A DNA stretch of 64,000 nt from Halomonas meridiana. GTDB lineage: Bacteria; Pseudomonadota; Gammaproteobacteria; Pseudomonadales; Halomonadaceae. Of this stretch, positions 34,274-42,532 are shown piece after piece. Location of the stretch: NCBI RefSeq assembly GCF_009846525.1, contig NZ_CP024621.1:434001-498000 (forward strand), written 5' to 3'. A program made the translations under genes and the position numbers. Each line of letters opens with the position of its first letter. Within the stretch, counting starts at the first letter, position 1. The notes below the pieces were generated by a model. That model was not told where the DNA came from, searched no databases, and was given only the letters and a program-made list of their open reading frames with translations.

Positions 34274-34996
34274 TTGGAATCTCTCTCTTCCATCGGCTTG
34301 GTCGGTGCCTTTATCGGCGGATTGGTCTCCTTCTTTTCGCCCTGCACGCTGCCCCTGTTACCGGCCTACCTCTCGGTGGTCACAGGTGGTAGTGCCGGTA
34401 AAGCCGACAGGCGGTTAGAGGCATTGACCCTCAGTGCCTTCTTCGTCTTCGGCTTCAGCATCGTGTTCATCCTACTCGGGCTCGGCGCCAGTAGTATCGG
34501 GCAACTGATGCGAGGGTATCGCCAAGAATTCAACTGGGTTGCCGGCTCAGCGGTGATCGTGCTGGGCCTCTTCATGACCGGCGTGTTCCGGTTGCCGCTT
34601 TTCCAGCGTACCCTTCAGTTCACTCCCAGTGTCCAGGGTGGCTCCCCTTTGTCGGCGACTGTATTCGGGGTATCTTTCGCCATCGGTTGGACACCGTGTA
34701 TCGGTCCTATACTGGGCGCTATTCTGATGGCCACGTCTAACGCTGCTAGTGCCCAGTCTGGAATGATTTATCTCAGTGCCTACTCGGCTGGCCTAGCGCT
34801 GCCTTTTCTTGCCAGCACTTTACTGATTAACCGATTCGCTCTGCACCGGAAAAGCCTAGGAAGGTGGAGCGCCTATGCTCGCCCCGTCGCGGGCACGGTT
34901 GTGATTCTGATGGGTATCGCCATCGTCTCAGGTAGCATGACGCGGCTTTCCAGTATCATGGTCGACCTTTTTCCTTCCCTGGCGACACTGGGGTAG
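34274..34996 (+). CDS. CcdA/DsbD-type thiol reductant transporter, second copy
   Basis: 240 residues from a TTG start. Six helices with SPCTLPLLPAYLSVV and GWTPCIGPILG, the two redox Cys of CcdA. It is about the same length as the copy at 22617-23360 and clearly related to it, but not a recent duplicate. It is divergent from the peroxiredoxin, with a MerR-type promoter of its own. No thioredoxin partner lies next to it; the nearest periplasmic ones are in the 28-kb and 24-kb operons. Confidence 0.9.
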   Translation: MESLSSIGLVGAFIGGLVSFFSPCTLPLLPAYLSVVTGGSAGKADRRLEALTLSAFFVFGFSIVFILLGLGASSIGQLMRGYRQEFNWVAGSAVIVLGLFMTGVFRLPLFQRTLQFTPSVQGGSPLSATVFGVSFAIGWTPCIGPILGAILMATSNAASAQSGMIYLSAYSAGLALPFLASTLLINRFALHRKSLGRWSAYARPVAGTVVILMGIAIVSGSMTRLSSIMVDLFPSLATLG

Positions 34997-34997
34997 C

Positions 34998-35330
34998 CTA
35001 GCCATTCGATAAAGTTCTGCGAAGTGTTGACCTACTCAAACAGTTGAAAACTGTGAACATAGTAAGAGCTTCTGAGCCAAGCTCGAGAAGCTGGCTAGGA
35101 TCCTCCGCTCTACATTTTGCCCAAGTAATCGCGTCTAGAACTGTCATGCAGCGGCCTGGCAAGGGATAGTCCCCAACCGATTTTGCCTCTGGTCTCACCG
35201 AAAGCAGCCCAACGAACTCGTCGATAATCTCGGCTTCACGAATTTTGTGTACATCCCCAGACGGAACTCTGATCATTAAGCAGAAGCCTATCAATAGTCT
35301 CCTTTTCTGACGGAGAACCGATACTGCCAA
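34998..35330 (-). CDS. hypothetical protein (doubtful)
   Basis: An open frame of 110 codons that fills the gap between ccdA and the BASS transporter. The part IREAEIIDEFVGLLSVRPEAKSVGDYPLPGRCMTVLDAITWAK looks protein-like. I see no recognisable family, signal peptide or good RBS. It may be a fragment or a small soluble protein. Confidence 0.3.
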   Translation of the reverse strand: MAVSVLRQKRRLLIGFCLMIRVPSGDVHKIREAEIIDEFVGLLSVRPEAKSVGDYPLPGRCMTVLDAITWAKCRAEDPSQLLELGSEALTMFTVFNCLSRSTLRRTLSNG

Positions 35331-35333
35331 CCT

Positions 35334-36254
35334 TCAGTGGCGGGCGAGAATCTTCGCTGCGATGGGCGAAGTGATCATTTGAATCACGGCAAAAAAAGCG
35401 GCTGGAATCGCGATTTCTGATGGCAAACCGGAAGCAGCGACAAACGCTGCGGCAATGCTGAATTCCTTTTTACTGACCGTGAAAAGATAGGTAATCACCT
35501 CTTTGCGATCGGAGGTGAGTAACCGTGAGGACATACCTACCAGGTATCCAATCAAATTGAGGCACAGGGCCGCCCCCGCAATCACAAACGCATACCAACC
35601 ATAGCCAATGATCGTGGAGGCATTCGGCCCGACCACGGCGAGTAGGATCAGCAGATACAGAATTGACCCTATCCCTGCATACGCTGAATCATGCCGTGCA
35701 AAGAAAGCCGAAAACTTTGTCCGCAAGGTGACCCCAATCACGGTAGGGACAAGCACGATCAGTGTTAATTCAAGAATAATTGATCCAAGCGGTACGTCTA
35801 ACTGGAGGCCGGTGAGCCATAAAAACAGGAAGGGCACAATAAACGGGCATAACGCGGTATTGACTGCGTTGAAAACAGCGGCAAGCGCCACATTGCCTTT
35901 CGCCATTAGTGCCAAAAGAGGAGAGGACACATCCGTCGGCAGAGTGCCGAGCAAAGTTTGGCCAGCAGCCAGCGGGCCGCTTCCAAAAAATAGACGGCCC
36001 GTCAGCCACCCGGCAATCGACATCGGCCCATAGACCAGCCCCAATGCCAACAACTGCCGTGACGGCTTACGGAACACGATGCGCACTGCATGCGCATCGA
36101 ATGTGAGGCTGATGATCAACATCAGTAATGCCAGTAATGGCCCAATCGCGAACTCAAGTATTATTCCGGTGGCCGGAAAGAGTAAGCCTACCCCCGCGAC
36201 GAACATCACAAACCAGACAAGGTGCGCCTCGACAAAATAAATGAATCTACTCAT
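35334..36254 (-). CDS. bile acid:sodium symporter (BASS)-family transporter
   Basis: 306 residues, about nine to ten helices. The conserved GTLPTDVSSPLLALMAKGNVALA and AVFNAVNTALCPFIVPF stretch matches the SBF/BASS core, and FTVSKKEFSIAAAFVAASGLP the second conserved region. Related proteins include ACR3 arsenite carriers and pantothenate or organic-anion carriers, so the substrate is open. In a metal island an oxyanion or organic acid is possible, but nothing in the sequence decides it. Confidence 0.8.
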   Translation of the reverse strand: MSRFIYFVEAHLVWFVMFVAGVGLLFPATGIILEFAIGPLLALLMLIISLTFDAHAVRIVFRKPSRQLLALGLVYGPMSIAGWLTGRLFFGSGPLAAGQTLLGTLPTDVSSPLLALMAKGNVALAAVFNAVNTALCPFIVPFLFLWLTGLQLDVPLGSIILELTLIVLVPTVIGVTLRTKFSAFFARHDSAYAGIGSILYLLILLAVVGPNASTIIGYGWYAFVIAGAALCLNLIGYLVGMSSRLLTSDRKEVITYLFTVSKKEFSIAAAFVAASGLPSEIAIPAAFFAVIQMITSPIAAKILARH

Positions 36255-36394
36255 GGTGGATTGGACGTTACCGGTTGAAGTGGATTGAGCTCCGTATCTA
36301 AAACATGATCACTTCGGCCCAGCACGCCATGACTTGCTTGGGAGCAAGGGACGCTCTTCCCAATCCAGCGATGCAAATAGACAATGCTCAAGGG

Positions 36395-36425
36395 TTGAAG
36401 CTTTAGTTGCTAGAGGTTTTATAGT
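36395..36425 (+). promoter_or_regulatory. MerR-family (CadR/PbrR-type) promoter of the CDF gene
   Basis: Plus strand TTGAAG, 19 bp, TATAGT. The spacer CTTTAGTTGCTAGAGG resembles that of the promoter at 42469-42499 before the Zn/Cd/Pb ATPase. No MerR gene is adjacent here, so control in trans is inferred. Confidence 0.75.
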
Positions 36426-36458
36426 ACCAAGAACAGATAATTCGTGAGAGGGTAACAG

Positions 36459-37373
36459 ATGGGACATCATCATGATCATCCCCACATTGATCCTGCCTCT
36501 GGCGACCGGCGCGTCAGCATCTCCATTTGGGCCAATGGGCTCTTAACCATCGCTCAAATCGTCGGTGGCATTATGGCGGGAAGCTTATCGCTGATCGCTG
36601 ATGCATTACATAACTTTTCAGACATGGCAGCGTTAGTCATTGCCTTTGCTGCTCGTAAAATCGCCAGACGGCCCGCCGATGCGCACATGACCTTTGGCTA
36701 TGGCCGCATCGAGATAGTGGCAGCACTCATCAACTACACCACCCTCATTATTGTCGGCGTCTACCTGATTTACGAAGGCGCTATGCGGATGATCGATCCC
36801 CCTGAGATAGAGGGATGGACGATCGTGATTATTGGTGGCGTCGCGCTTGTCGTCGATGCCCTTACCGCCGTGCTCACGTGGTCAATGCAAAAAGAGAGTG
36901 TCAATATCCGCGCCCTTTTTCTGCATAACTTATCGGATGCGTTTGCCTCCATCGCTGTGATTATCGGTGGTTCGCTTATTTTACTGTACGACATGCGCTG
37001 GGTAGACCCCGCCATCACGATAGGGATTGCGCTATATATTCTTTACCTTGCCTTCTCTGAAATTGGTGGCCCTATCCGTACGCTAATGCTGGGATCTCCA
37101 CCGGACATTGACGGGCAGGCAGTCATTGAGACCGTCCGAAATATCGAGGGAGTCCAGGATATTCACCATGTGCATCTATGGCAGATGCAGGAAAACATGG
37201 CAGCCCTTGACTGCCACGTGGTTCTGACAGAAACCGGCTGGCAGCAGCTTGAATCCGTCAAAGCAGAGATCAAGGAGCAGCTTAAAATGCGCTTCAGTAT
37301 TGCTCATTCCAGCCTAGAGTTTGAGCATAGTGATCACGCGCATCAAAATGCCAATCTATATGGGCACGAGTGA
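36459..37373 (+). CDS. CDF-family cation efflux protein (CzcD/ZitB-like)
   Basis: 304 residues. The His-rich N-terminus MGHHHDHPHIDP is followed by six helices with the zinc sites HNFSDMAALV (helix 2) and HNLSDAFAS (helix 5), and a C-terminal cytoplasmic domain (HHVHLWQM, DCHVVL). Known role: Zn(II), Cd(II) or Co(II) export by proton antiport. Two His/Asp sites favour zinc. It is under a CadR/PbrR-like promoter. Confidence 0.93.
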   Translation: MGHHHDHPHIDPASGDRRVSISIWANGLLTIAQIVGGIMAGSLSLIADALHNFSDMAALVIAFAARKIARRPADAHMTFGYGRIEIVAALINYTTLIIVGVYLIYEGAMRMIDPPEIEGWTIVIIGGVALVVDALTAVLTWSMQKESVNIRALFLHNLSDAFASIAVIIGGSLILLYDMRWVDPAITIGIALYILYLAFSEIGGPIRTLMLGSPPDIDGQAVIETVRNIEGVQDIHHVHLWQMQENMAALDCHVVLTETGWQQLESVKAEIKEQLKMRFSIAHSSLEFEHSDHAHQNANLYGHE

Positions 37374-37486
37374 CAGACCGAGGCCGACTCCCGGCTCAGG
37401 TAGGTAGCGAGCGACTTACTCCCATAGCGATTGGCTTATTTTTCCACCCTACTTTTCCACCCCATCGTTGAGACAGAGAGAGAAAC

Positions 37487-38164
37487 ATGTTCAAAAAAGC
37501 GTCTTTTATATTAGCCGGTACGTTAATGCTAACCGCTGCAATCGTCGCCGTATCAAAACCTGCCCTCTTAGATATGCAAGCTCAGGCAGCAAAGGAGAGC
37601 GGTGTCCAGGCTGAGGACTCCTTGGTGCGTTCACACTCCCCCATCTTGGGGCGAGAAGACGCGCCGGTAACGATTGTGGAATTCTTCGATCCGGCTTGCG
37701 AAGCCTGCCGTGCTTTCTATCCCCTGACAAAAAGTATTCTGGAAACCTACCCAGAAAAAGTGCGGCTCATCGTGCGCTACACTCCTTTCCACGGCGACGT
37801 ATCTGATAAGGCCATTCGGGTATTAGAAGTCGCTCGTCGTCAGGGCGTCTTTGAACCGGTACTGGAGAGGCTGCTGGCTCGCCAGGATCAATGGGCCTCA
37901 CATGGCAGTTTTGATGAATCCGCTATCCTCGATATCGCGAGCCAAGGGGGCCTTGATTTAGCGACTGCTGAAGAGCAACTGACTTCTGCTGAGGTGCAGG
38001 CGGTGATTGACCAAGACATGGAGGATGTCAGAGCCAATCAGATTCGCCAAACACCCACCTTTTTTGTCAATGGCGAGCCTTTAGATCCCTTTGGTATGCA
38101 AGAGCTGATTGATGCCGTTGAGAGTGAAGTAGCGGAGATCTCTGGGGAAGAGGATGGCCAGTGA
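37487..38164 (+). CDS. DsbA-family periplasmic thioredoxin-like protein
   Basis: 225 residues with a signal/anchor helix (about 5-25). The thioredoxin domain has VEFFDPACEACRAFYP (CEAC active site near residue 70) with an inserted helical part, and RQTPTFFVNGEPL with cis-Pro, the DsbA/ScsC-like pattern. GAGAGAGAAAC precedes the ATG. It overlaps the M23 gene by 4 bp. The unusual CEAC site leaves open whether it oxidises or isomerises. Confidence 0.85.
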   Translation: MFKKASFILAGTLMLTAAIVAVSKPALLDMQAQAAKESGVQAEDSLVRSHSPILGREDAPVTIVEFFDPACEACRAFYPLTKSILETYPEKVRLIVRYTPFHGDVSDKAIRVLEVARRQGVFEPVLERLLARQDQWASHGSFDESAILDIASQGGLDLATAEEQLTSAEVQAVIDQDMEDVRANQIRQTPTFFVNGEPLDPFGMQELIDAVESEVAEISGEEDGQ

Positions 38165-39153
38165 TGCAGCGCTGGTGGTTACTAGGCTTTATGGGCTTTT
38201 ACCCCTTGCTAGCCGAAGCCAATTGGCAAACGCATCTGTTATTGCCGCCGTCTGAACTTAGCCCTGTCAGGTTACAGGCGGCTAGCGAGCAAGAAGGCAC
38301 ATTACCGCTCGATAGCGTTGATACCCTAACCTTTGGGCGTGATGTCGTCATTGATACCACCCTCTACGAGGCCTTGGCAGCAGAAGGTGTACCAACGCGT
38401 TTCGCCACTAAACTGGAAACACTGCTCAGCGAGTTTATCGCAGCACCATTGGAGTTCTCAGGCAAAGAGCGTATTCAATTAGTGTGGGAGGAAGATCGAC
38501 GCCAGGACGGCACCCGAGTTGGGCCACCACGCCTCAGTTATGCCGCTCTGCCTGACCAGACAGAGCCCTTAGAGGTTATATGGCCGGTCACTCCAAAGGG
38601 GGACGTTGCTCTTTTCAAAAGCGACACCCTGCTAGGCACGTTGCGGTTGCCCGTTCTTAGTGCTCGCTTAACGTCTCGCTTTGGAAATCGGCGACATCCT
38701 GTGTATGGAGGGATGCGTCCTCATAATGGGATTGACTTGGCTGCGCCGACAGGAACGCCGGTCATTGCCACCGCACCTGGGCGCGTATCCTTTATGGGTC
38801 GCCAAGGAGGATATGGGCAGGTGATCGAGGTGGAGCACGATACAGGGGCAGTTAGTCGCTACACACACCTTAGCCGATTTTCCCCACAGTTAGTGGTTGG
38901 GAATTTAGTCAACGCTGGGGAGCCGCTCGGAGAGGTAGGTTCGTCCGGGGTCGCCACGGGGCCCAACCTACATTACGAAGTGAGAGTCAATAACCAGCCT
39001 GTTGACCCCCTTGATCAAGGTCAACGCATCATGTTGGGCGAACAGTCGACTCAAAGTGAATATCAAGCGTCACTTTACGAGGCAAGAGATCGCTTAGAAC
39101 AAGCTATCGGTACGGCTTCTATTTACGATCTGATTTCACTTAACGAGCAATAA
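38161..39153 (+). CDS. M23-family (LytM-type) envelope protein
   Basis: 330 residues with a short signal peptide (FYPLLAEA). The C-terminal M23 domain starts RLTSRFGNRRHPVYGGMRPHNGIDLAAPTGTPV, providing the first His and Asp zinc ligands, then RYTHLSRF and GPNLHYEVRVN. In active enzymes the last motif is HxH; here it is NLH, so the catalytic His is replaced by Asn while the zinc-binding His stays. Activity is therefore doubtful; an amidase-activator role is possible. It is co-translated with the DsbA-like gene. Confidence 0.85.
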   Translation: MMQRWWLLGFMGFYPLLAEANWQTHLLLPPSELSPVRLQAASEQEGTLPLDSVDTLTFGRDVVIDTTLYEALAAEGVPTRFATKLETLLSEFIAAPLEFSGKERIQLVWEEDRRQDGTRVGPPRLSYAALPDQTEPLEVIWPVTPKGDVALFKSDTLLGTLRLPVLSARLTSRFGNRRHPVYGGMRPHNGIDLAAPTGTPVIATAPGRVSFMGRQGGYGQVIEVEHDTGAVSRYTHLSRFSPQLVVGNLVNAGEPLGEVGSSGVATGPNLHYEVRVNNQPVDPLDQGQRIMLGEQSTQSEYQASLYEARDRLEQAIGTASIYDLISLNEQ

Positions 39154-39246
39154 AATTTAGATAAGTGGATTAAATGGTGGGTGTCACCGTTGCATGAGAG
39201 TGAGGCAAACCGACCTCTCATCGGAATATCTGGTTGATGCTTGAGC

Positions 39247-39654
39247 CTACTGTGAGTACATATTTCCTTCGCTAATTCCGGCAAGAACGCCACACGCTTC
39301 AATTTCTCGATCATCATTGCAACATGCTCGCAGTGAAACGAGATGTTTCTCAAGCGTTTGCAGAGCGGTTATCTGCGATTGCACATGAGAGATGTGCTCA
39401 TCAAGCATTGCGTTGACGGCAGTACACGGCTGGTGAGGGTCGTCCTGATAGCGTTGTAGCTCGCGAATCTCTGTCAGTGACAGATCAAGGATTCGACAGT
39501 GACGGATAAAGGCAAGCCGCTCACCATGCTTCTCGTTATAAATGCGGTAACCATTCTGCTGGCGGTCTGGCAGCGGCAACAGGCCCTGTTTTTCATAGAA
39601 GCGGATCGTCTGCGTGTCGATACCCGCTATCTGGGCTAACTGACCAATGCGCAT
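39247..39654 (-). CDS. MerR-family metal regulator (CadR/PbrR-like)
   Basis: 135 residues. Winged helix RIGQLAQIAGIDTQTIRFYEKQGLLPLPDR, then a Cys at the start of the dimerisation helix (DPHQPCTAVNAMLDEHISHVQSQI, the Cys of CadR/PbrR/ZntR) and C-terminal Cys (LRACCNDDREIEACGVLAGI). Cys at these three places fits Pb/Cd/Zn sensing. It is divergent from the HMA-CDF gene, with the shared promoter between. Confidence 0.9.
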   Translation of the reverse strand: MRIGQLAQIAGIDTQTIRFYEKQGLLPLPDRQQNGYRIYNEKHGERLAFIRHCRILDLSLTEIRELQRYQDDPHQPCTAVNAMLDEHISHVQSQITALQTLEKHLVSLRACCNDDREIEACGVLAGISEGNMYSQ

Positions 39655-39686
39655 CAGGCTTACTCCTTAACGGATCATCTGTCCTA

Positions 39687-39717
39687 TTGACCTTATAGTG
39701 ACTATATAGTTTTAAAT
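39687..39717 (+). promoter_or_regulatory. MerR-family promoter of the HMA-CDF gene
   Basis: Plus strand TTGACC, 19 bp, TTAAAT; the spacer contains the dyad-like CTTATAGTGACTATATAG. It lies between the divergent regulator and the transporter it should control. Confidence 0.8.
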
Positions 39718-39728
39718 GATGACAAACT

Positions 39729-40649
39729 ATGTTGGCTAACTGGAGCCGTACCGTGCGTAAAACCGGTGGAGGCCCATGTGGCTGCGACGCAACGTCTGCA
39801 ACGGATACCGATATGCCGGTCTTCTCCGAAGCGTCAGGGAAGTATGTCAGTGTGTATGCCGTGCCGAAGATGGATTGTCCTTCAGAAGAACGGATGATCC
39901 GCTTGGCGCTGAATGGCTTTGATGAGATTCAAACGCTGTCATTTGACTTGTCGAACCGCCGGTTGGAGGTCTTGCATGATGGTGAGGCTGAGCCCATTAC
40001 CGCGAAACTGGCAACCTTGGGGCTAGGTGCTTCTCTTCAGGAAACTGTCATTGCCGACCCAGAGACAATTAGGGCCGCTGAGAGCTCGGCGGCTTCTGCG
40101 ACGCAGGAGTCTGGCACCCTGCGCGTGTTGCTCGGCATCAATGCGCTCATGTTCGTGGTGGAAATGACTGCTGGCCTGATCGCCCAGTCTACCGGCTTGA
40201 TCGCTGATTCCTTGGACATGTTTGCCGATGCAGCTGTCTATGGCCTGGCCCTCTATGCCGTAGGGCACAGTGCGAAGATGCAGATACGTGCCGCGCATCT
40301 GGCTGGGGTACTGCAACTGATTTTGGCTATCGGCGTGCTCGTCGAAGTGTTGCGACGTTTTGTATTCGGTAGTGAGCCTGAATCACTGATGATGATGGCC
40401 ATCGCCTTCGTCGCGTTGATCGCCAATACCGGTTGTCTGCTGTTGATATACAAGCACCGCGAGGGCGGCGCGCATATGAAGGCAAGCTGGATATTCTCGG
40501 CCAATGATGTGTTGATCAATATGGGCGTCATCACCGCCGGTGCCTTGGTCGCCTGGACGGGGTCTAGCTACCCTGACCTGATTATCGGTACCATCGTGGG
40601 CCTAATCGTCCTCAACGGCGCCCGGCGCATCCTAGCACTCAAGGCATAA
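39729..40649 (+). CDS. CDF-type cation transporter with N-terminal HMA-like domain
   Basis: 306 residues. The N-terminal 100 residues contain GGGPCGCDA and a ferredoxin-like metal domain (VPKMDCPSEERMIRLALNGF) with a single Cys where HMA domains have CxxC. The membrane part has DSLDMFADAAVYGLAL and a later FSANDVLINMG, the two CDF metal-site helices. The soluble C-terminal CDF domain is missing. It is divergent from a CadR/PbrR-like regulator, so Zn, Cd or Pb export is likely. Confidence 0.88.
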   Translation: MLANWSRTVRKTGGGPCGCDATSATDTDMPVFSEASGKYVSVYAVPKMDCPSEERMIRLALNGFDEIQTLSFDLSNRRLEVLHDGEAEPITAKLATLGLGASLQETVIADPETIRAAESSAASATQESGTLRVLLGINALMFVVEMTAGLIAQSTGLIADSLDMFADAAVYGLALYAVGHSAKMQIRAAHLAGVLQLILAIGVLVEVLRRFVFGSEPESLMMMAIAFVALIANTGCLLLIYKHREGGAHMKASWIFSANDVLINMGVITAGALVAWTGSSYPDLIIGTIVGLIVLNGARRILALKA

Positions 40650-40790
40650 GGCTGCACGGTATGCAGCTATCGATGCCTGGGACACTTAATCGAAGTGGCT
40701 GTATAAGTGCGCTAGGCCTGAACGACTACGAGTAGCGTGAGGTCCGGAACTAGTAAGGCAGCGTATCTAGGAATCTACCAAGGAAGGAAG

Positions 40791-41552
40791 ATGATGGATA
40801 GTATTTGGCTGGTACTCGGCTTGGCGCTGTTGCCCGCGTTGGGAAACTTCAGTGGCGGGCTTGCTGCGGAGGCCTCCCGAACGACAGGGCGCCGTCTCAA
40901 TTACGCCCTTCACGGTGCTGCCGGCCTCGTCATTGCGGTGGTGGCGGTGGAAATCATGCCACGTGTGCTGGAGAGCCTTTCAGCCTGGCTAATCGCCCTC
41001 GCTTTCGCGCTGGGTGGCATTGTTTACGTAGGCCTTGAGAAGCTCGTTGAGAGTCTCCAGAAGCGGCAAGGTCAGCAGAAAGAAGGCAGTCAGACGAGTG
41101 TCTGGATGATCTATATCGCCGTGTCCATCGACCTGTTCAGCGATGGCCTCCTGATCGGGGCGGGGTCGGCGGTCTCACCGTCGGTCGCGATAATACTGGC
41201 GGCGGGGCAGGTGCTCGCGGATGGCCCTGAGGGGTTCGCGATGATCGCCAACATGAAAGACAAAGGAATTCCCCGCAGCAAGCGCTTGCTGATCTCTGCC
41301 TCCTTGGCGGTTCCCGTACTCTCGGCAGCCATCTTCGCTTATTTCGTGCTCAGGGACCTACCGGAAGCGTTCAAGCTAGCGGCATTGACGTTCACGGCAG
41401 GCCTTCTCACGGTCGCTGCCATCGAGGACATGATATCCGAGGCTCATGAGAGCGGAGAAGATACCCACGTCTCGCCGCTGGCCTTCATAGGCGGCTTTGT
41501 CCTGTTCGTTCTGGTATCGGCAGGCTTGGAAGGGGTTGTGTCACAAGGCTAA
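40791..41552 (+). CDS. ZIP-family metal transporter
   Basis: 253 residues from the ATG at 40791, which has AAGGAAGG just upstream; an upstream ATG at 40737 lacks one. Eight helices. SIDLFSDGLLIGAG and LADGPEGFAMIA match helices 4 and 5 of ZIP proteins, but the usual His residues are replaced by Asp in the first. It could import or, as proposed for some bacterial ZIPs, export Zn. It stands downstream of the HMA-CDF gene after about 140 bp. Confidence 0.83.
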   Translation: MMDSIWLVLGLALLPALGNFSGGLAAEASRTTGRRLNYALHGAAGLVIAVVAVEIMPRVLESLSAWLIALAFALGGIVYVGLEKLVESLQKRQGQQKEGSQTSVWMIYIAVSIDLFSDGLLIGAGSAVSPSVAIILAAGQVLADGPEGFAMIANMKDKGIPRSKRLLISASLAVPVLSAAIFAYFVLRDLPEAFKLAALTFTAGLLTVAAIEDMISEAHESGEDTHVSPLAFIGGFVLFVLVSAGLEGVVSQG

Positions 41553-41649
41553 TGTACAGCTCTCCAATAAAGCCCCTGTCGTGCTGACCCACGAAGCAGC
41601 CCCTGTTTACGGTGCACCTAATCGTGGACAGAAATATTCACTTTCCCCC

Positions 41650-41965
41650 CAGGTCAGTCCCGCCGAATGGGTTGATGTGCAAGAATGCCAAGCGTGGGCT
41701 ATTCACGTTGGCGGTCATGGACGATTGCCACCCTTACGGGGCTTGTTGAGCCATTGGGTGGCTTATTAGGCGCTGGGGTCGTCAGCATGTCACAAGCGTT
41801 GCTTCCCTGAGGATTGGCCTTTGCGGCGGGAGCGATGCTGTATGTGATCAGTCATGAGATTATTCCCGGAACTCATCGGAGCGGGCACAAAAAAAGGCCA
41901 CGCTGGGCCTTTCCATCGGATTGGTACTCATGCTGTTTTTGGATGTTTCTCTGGGCTAACCATTG
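41650..41965 (+). pseudogene. ZIP-family transporter fragment, frameshifted
   Basis: Translation in shifting frames gives LTGLVEPLGGLLGAGVVSMSQALLP, a stop at about 41809, and LAFAAGAMLYVISHEIIPGTHRSGH, typical of helices 5-7 of ZIP proteins. The 5' part is missing and the 3' part is out of frame. It is not a copy of the intact gene just upstream, so two ZIP genes once stood here. The interval to 41987 holds nothing else. Confidence 0.65.
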
Positions 41966-41987
41966 GGCGTGGGGCGTAGCGTTAGTT

Positions 41988-42446
41988 CTAACCCAAGTCG
42001 TGAGCCCCTCCGTGCGATTTTTCAGTGATACAGAGCTGATGATCACTGATGACCTCAATGATTCGGCAGCTTCCCACTTTGCCACCGGCACACTGCGTGA
42101 CCATCCGTTGAAGCTCCTCACGCAGTGCGGACAGTCGCTGAAGGCGGGACTCCACTTTCTTTAGGTGATGTGTGGCGATGGCATCAACTTCTTGGCAAGG
42201 CATATCAGGTTGATCTGACATGGCCAAAAGCTCTCGCACTGACTCTACCGAAAAGCCAAAGTCGCGGGCATGACGAATAAAGGTCAAGCGCCGCACAGCG
42301 TCGTCTCCATAGCGGCGCTGCCCCCCACCGGTTCGTGTCGCATCGCGCAACAGCCCAATACGCTCGTAATAGCGAACCGTTTCTGGTTTGCAGTCGGCTC
42401 GTCGTGCTAACTCACCAATGCTGATACTTTGCCCCATCATCGACAT
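41988..42446 (-). CDS. MerR-family metal regulator (CadR/PbrR/ZntR-like)
   Basis: 152 residues from the ATG at 42446 (MSMMGQSISIGELARRADCKPETVRYYERIGLL). GELARRADCKPETVRYYE is the PbrR/CadR hallmark with Cys in the recognition region. DMPCQEVDAIATHHLKKVESRL gives the dimer-helix Cys and QCAGGKVGSCRIIEVI the C-terminal loop with two Cys. These features point to Pb, Cd or Zn. It is divergent from the P-type ATPase with a standard promoter between. Confidence 0.92.
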   Translation of the reverse strand: MSMMGQSISIGELARRADCKPETVRYYERIGLLRDATRTGGGQRRYGDDAVRRLTFIRHARDFGFSVESVRELLAMSDQPDMPCQEVDAIATHHLKKVESRLQRLSALREELQRMVTQCAGGKVGSCRIIEVISDHQLCITEKSHGGAHDLG

Positions 42447-42468
42447 GGTAAAACTCCTTACGCAGGGC

Positions 42469-42499
42469 TTGAAGCTATAGTTGCTACAAGGTTTACACT
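42469..42499 (+). promoter_or_regulatory. MerR-family promoter of the Zn/Cd/Pb ATPase operon
   Basis: Plus strand TTGAAG, 19 bp, TACACT, with spacer CTATAGTTGCTACAAGG. The ATPase start lies about 34 bp downstream and the regulator start 23 bp upstream. It is the same class as 36395-36425. Confidence 0.85.
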
Positions 42500-42532
42500 G
42501 CGAAACCATAGCCCATTGGGAGAAGATGCACC

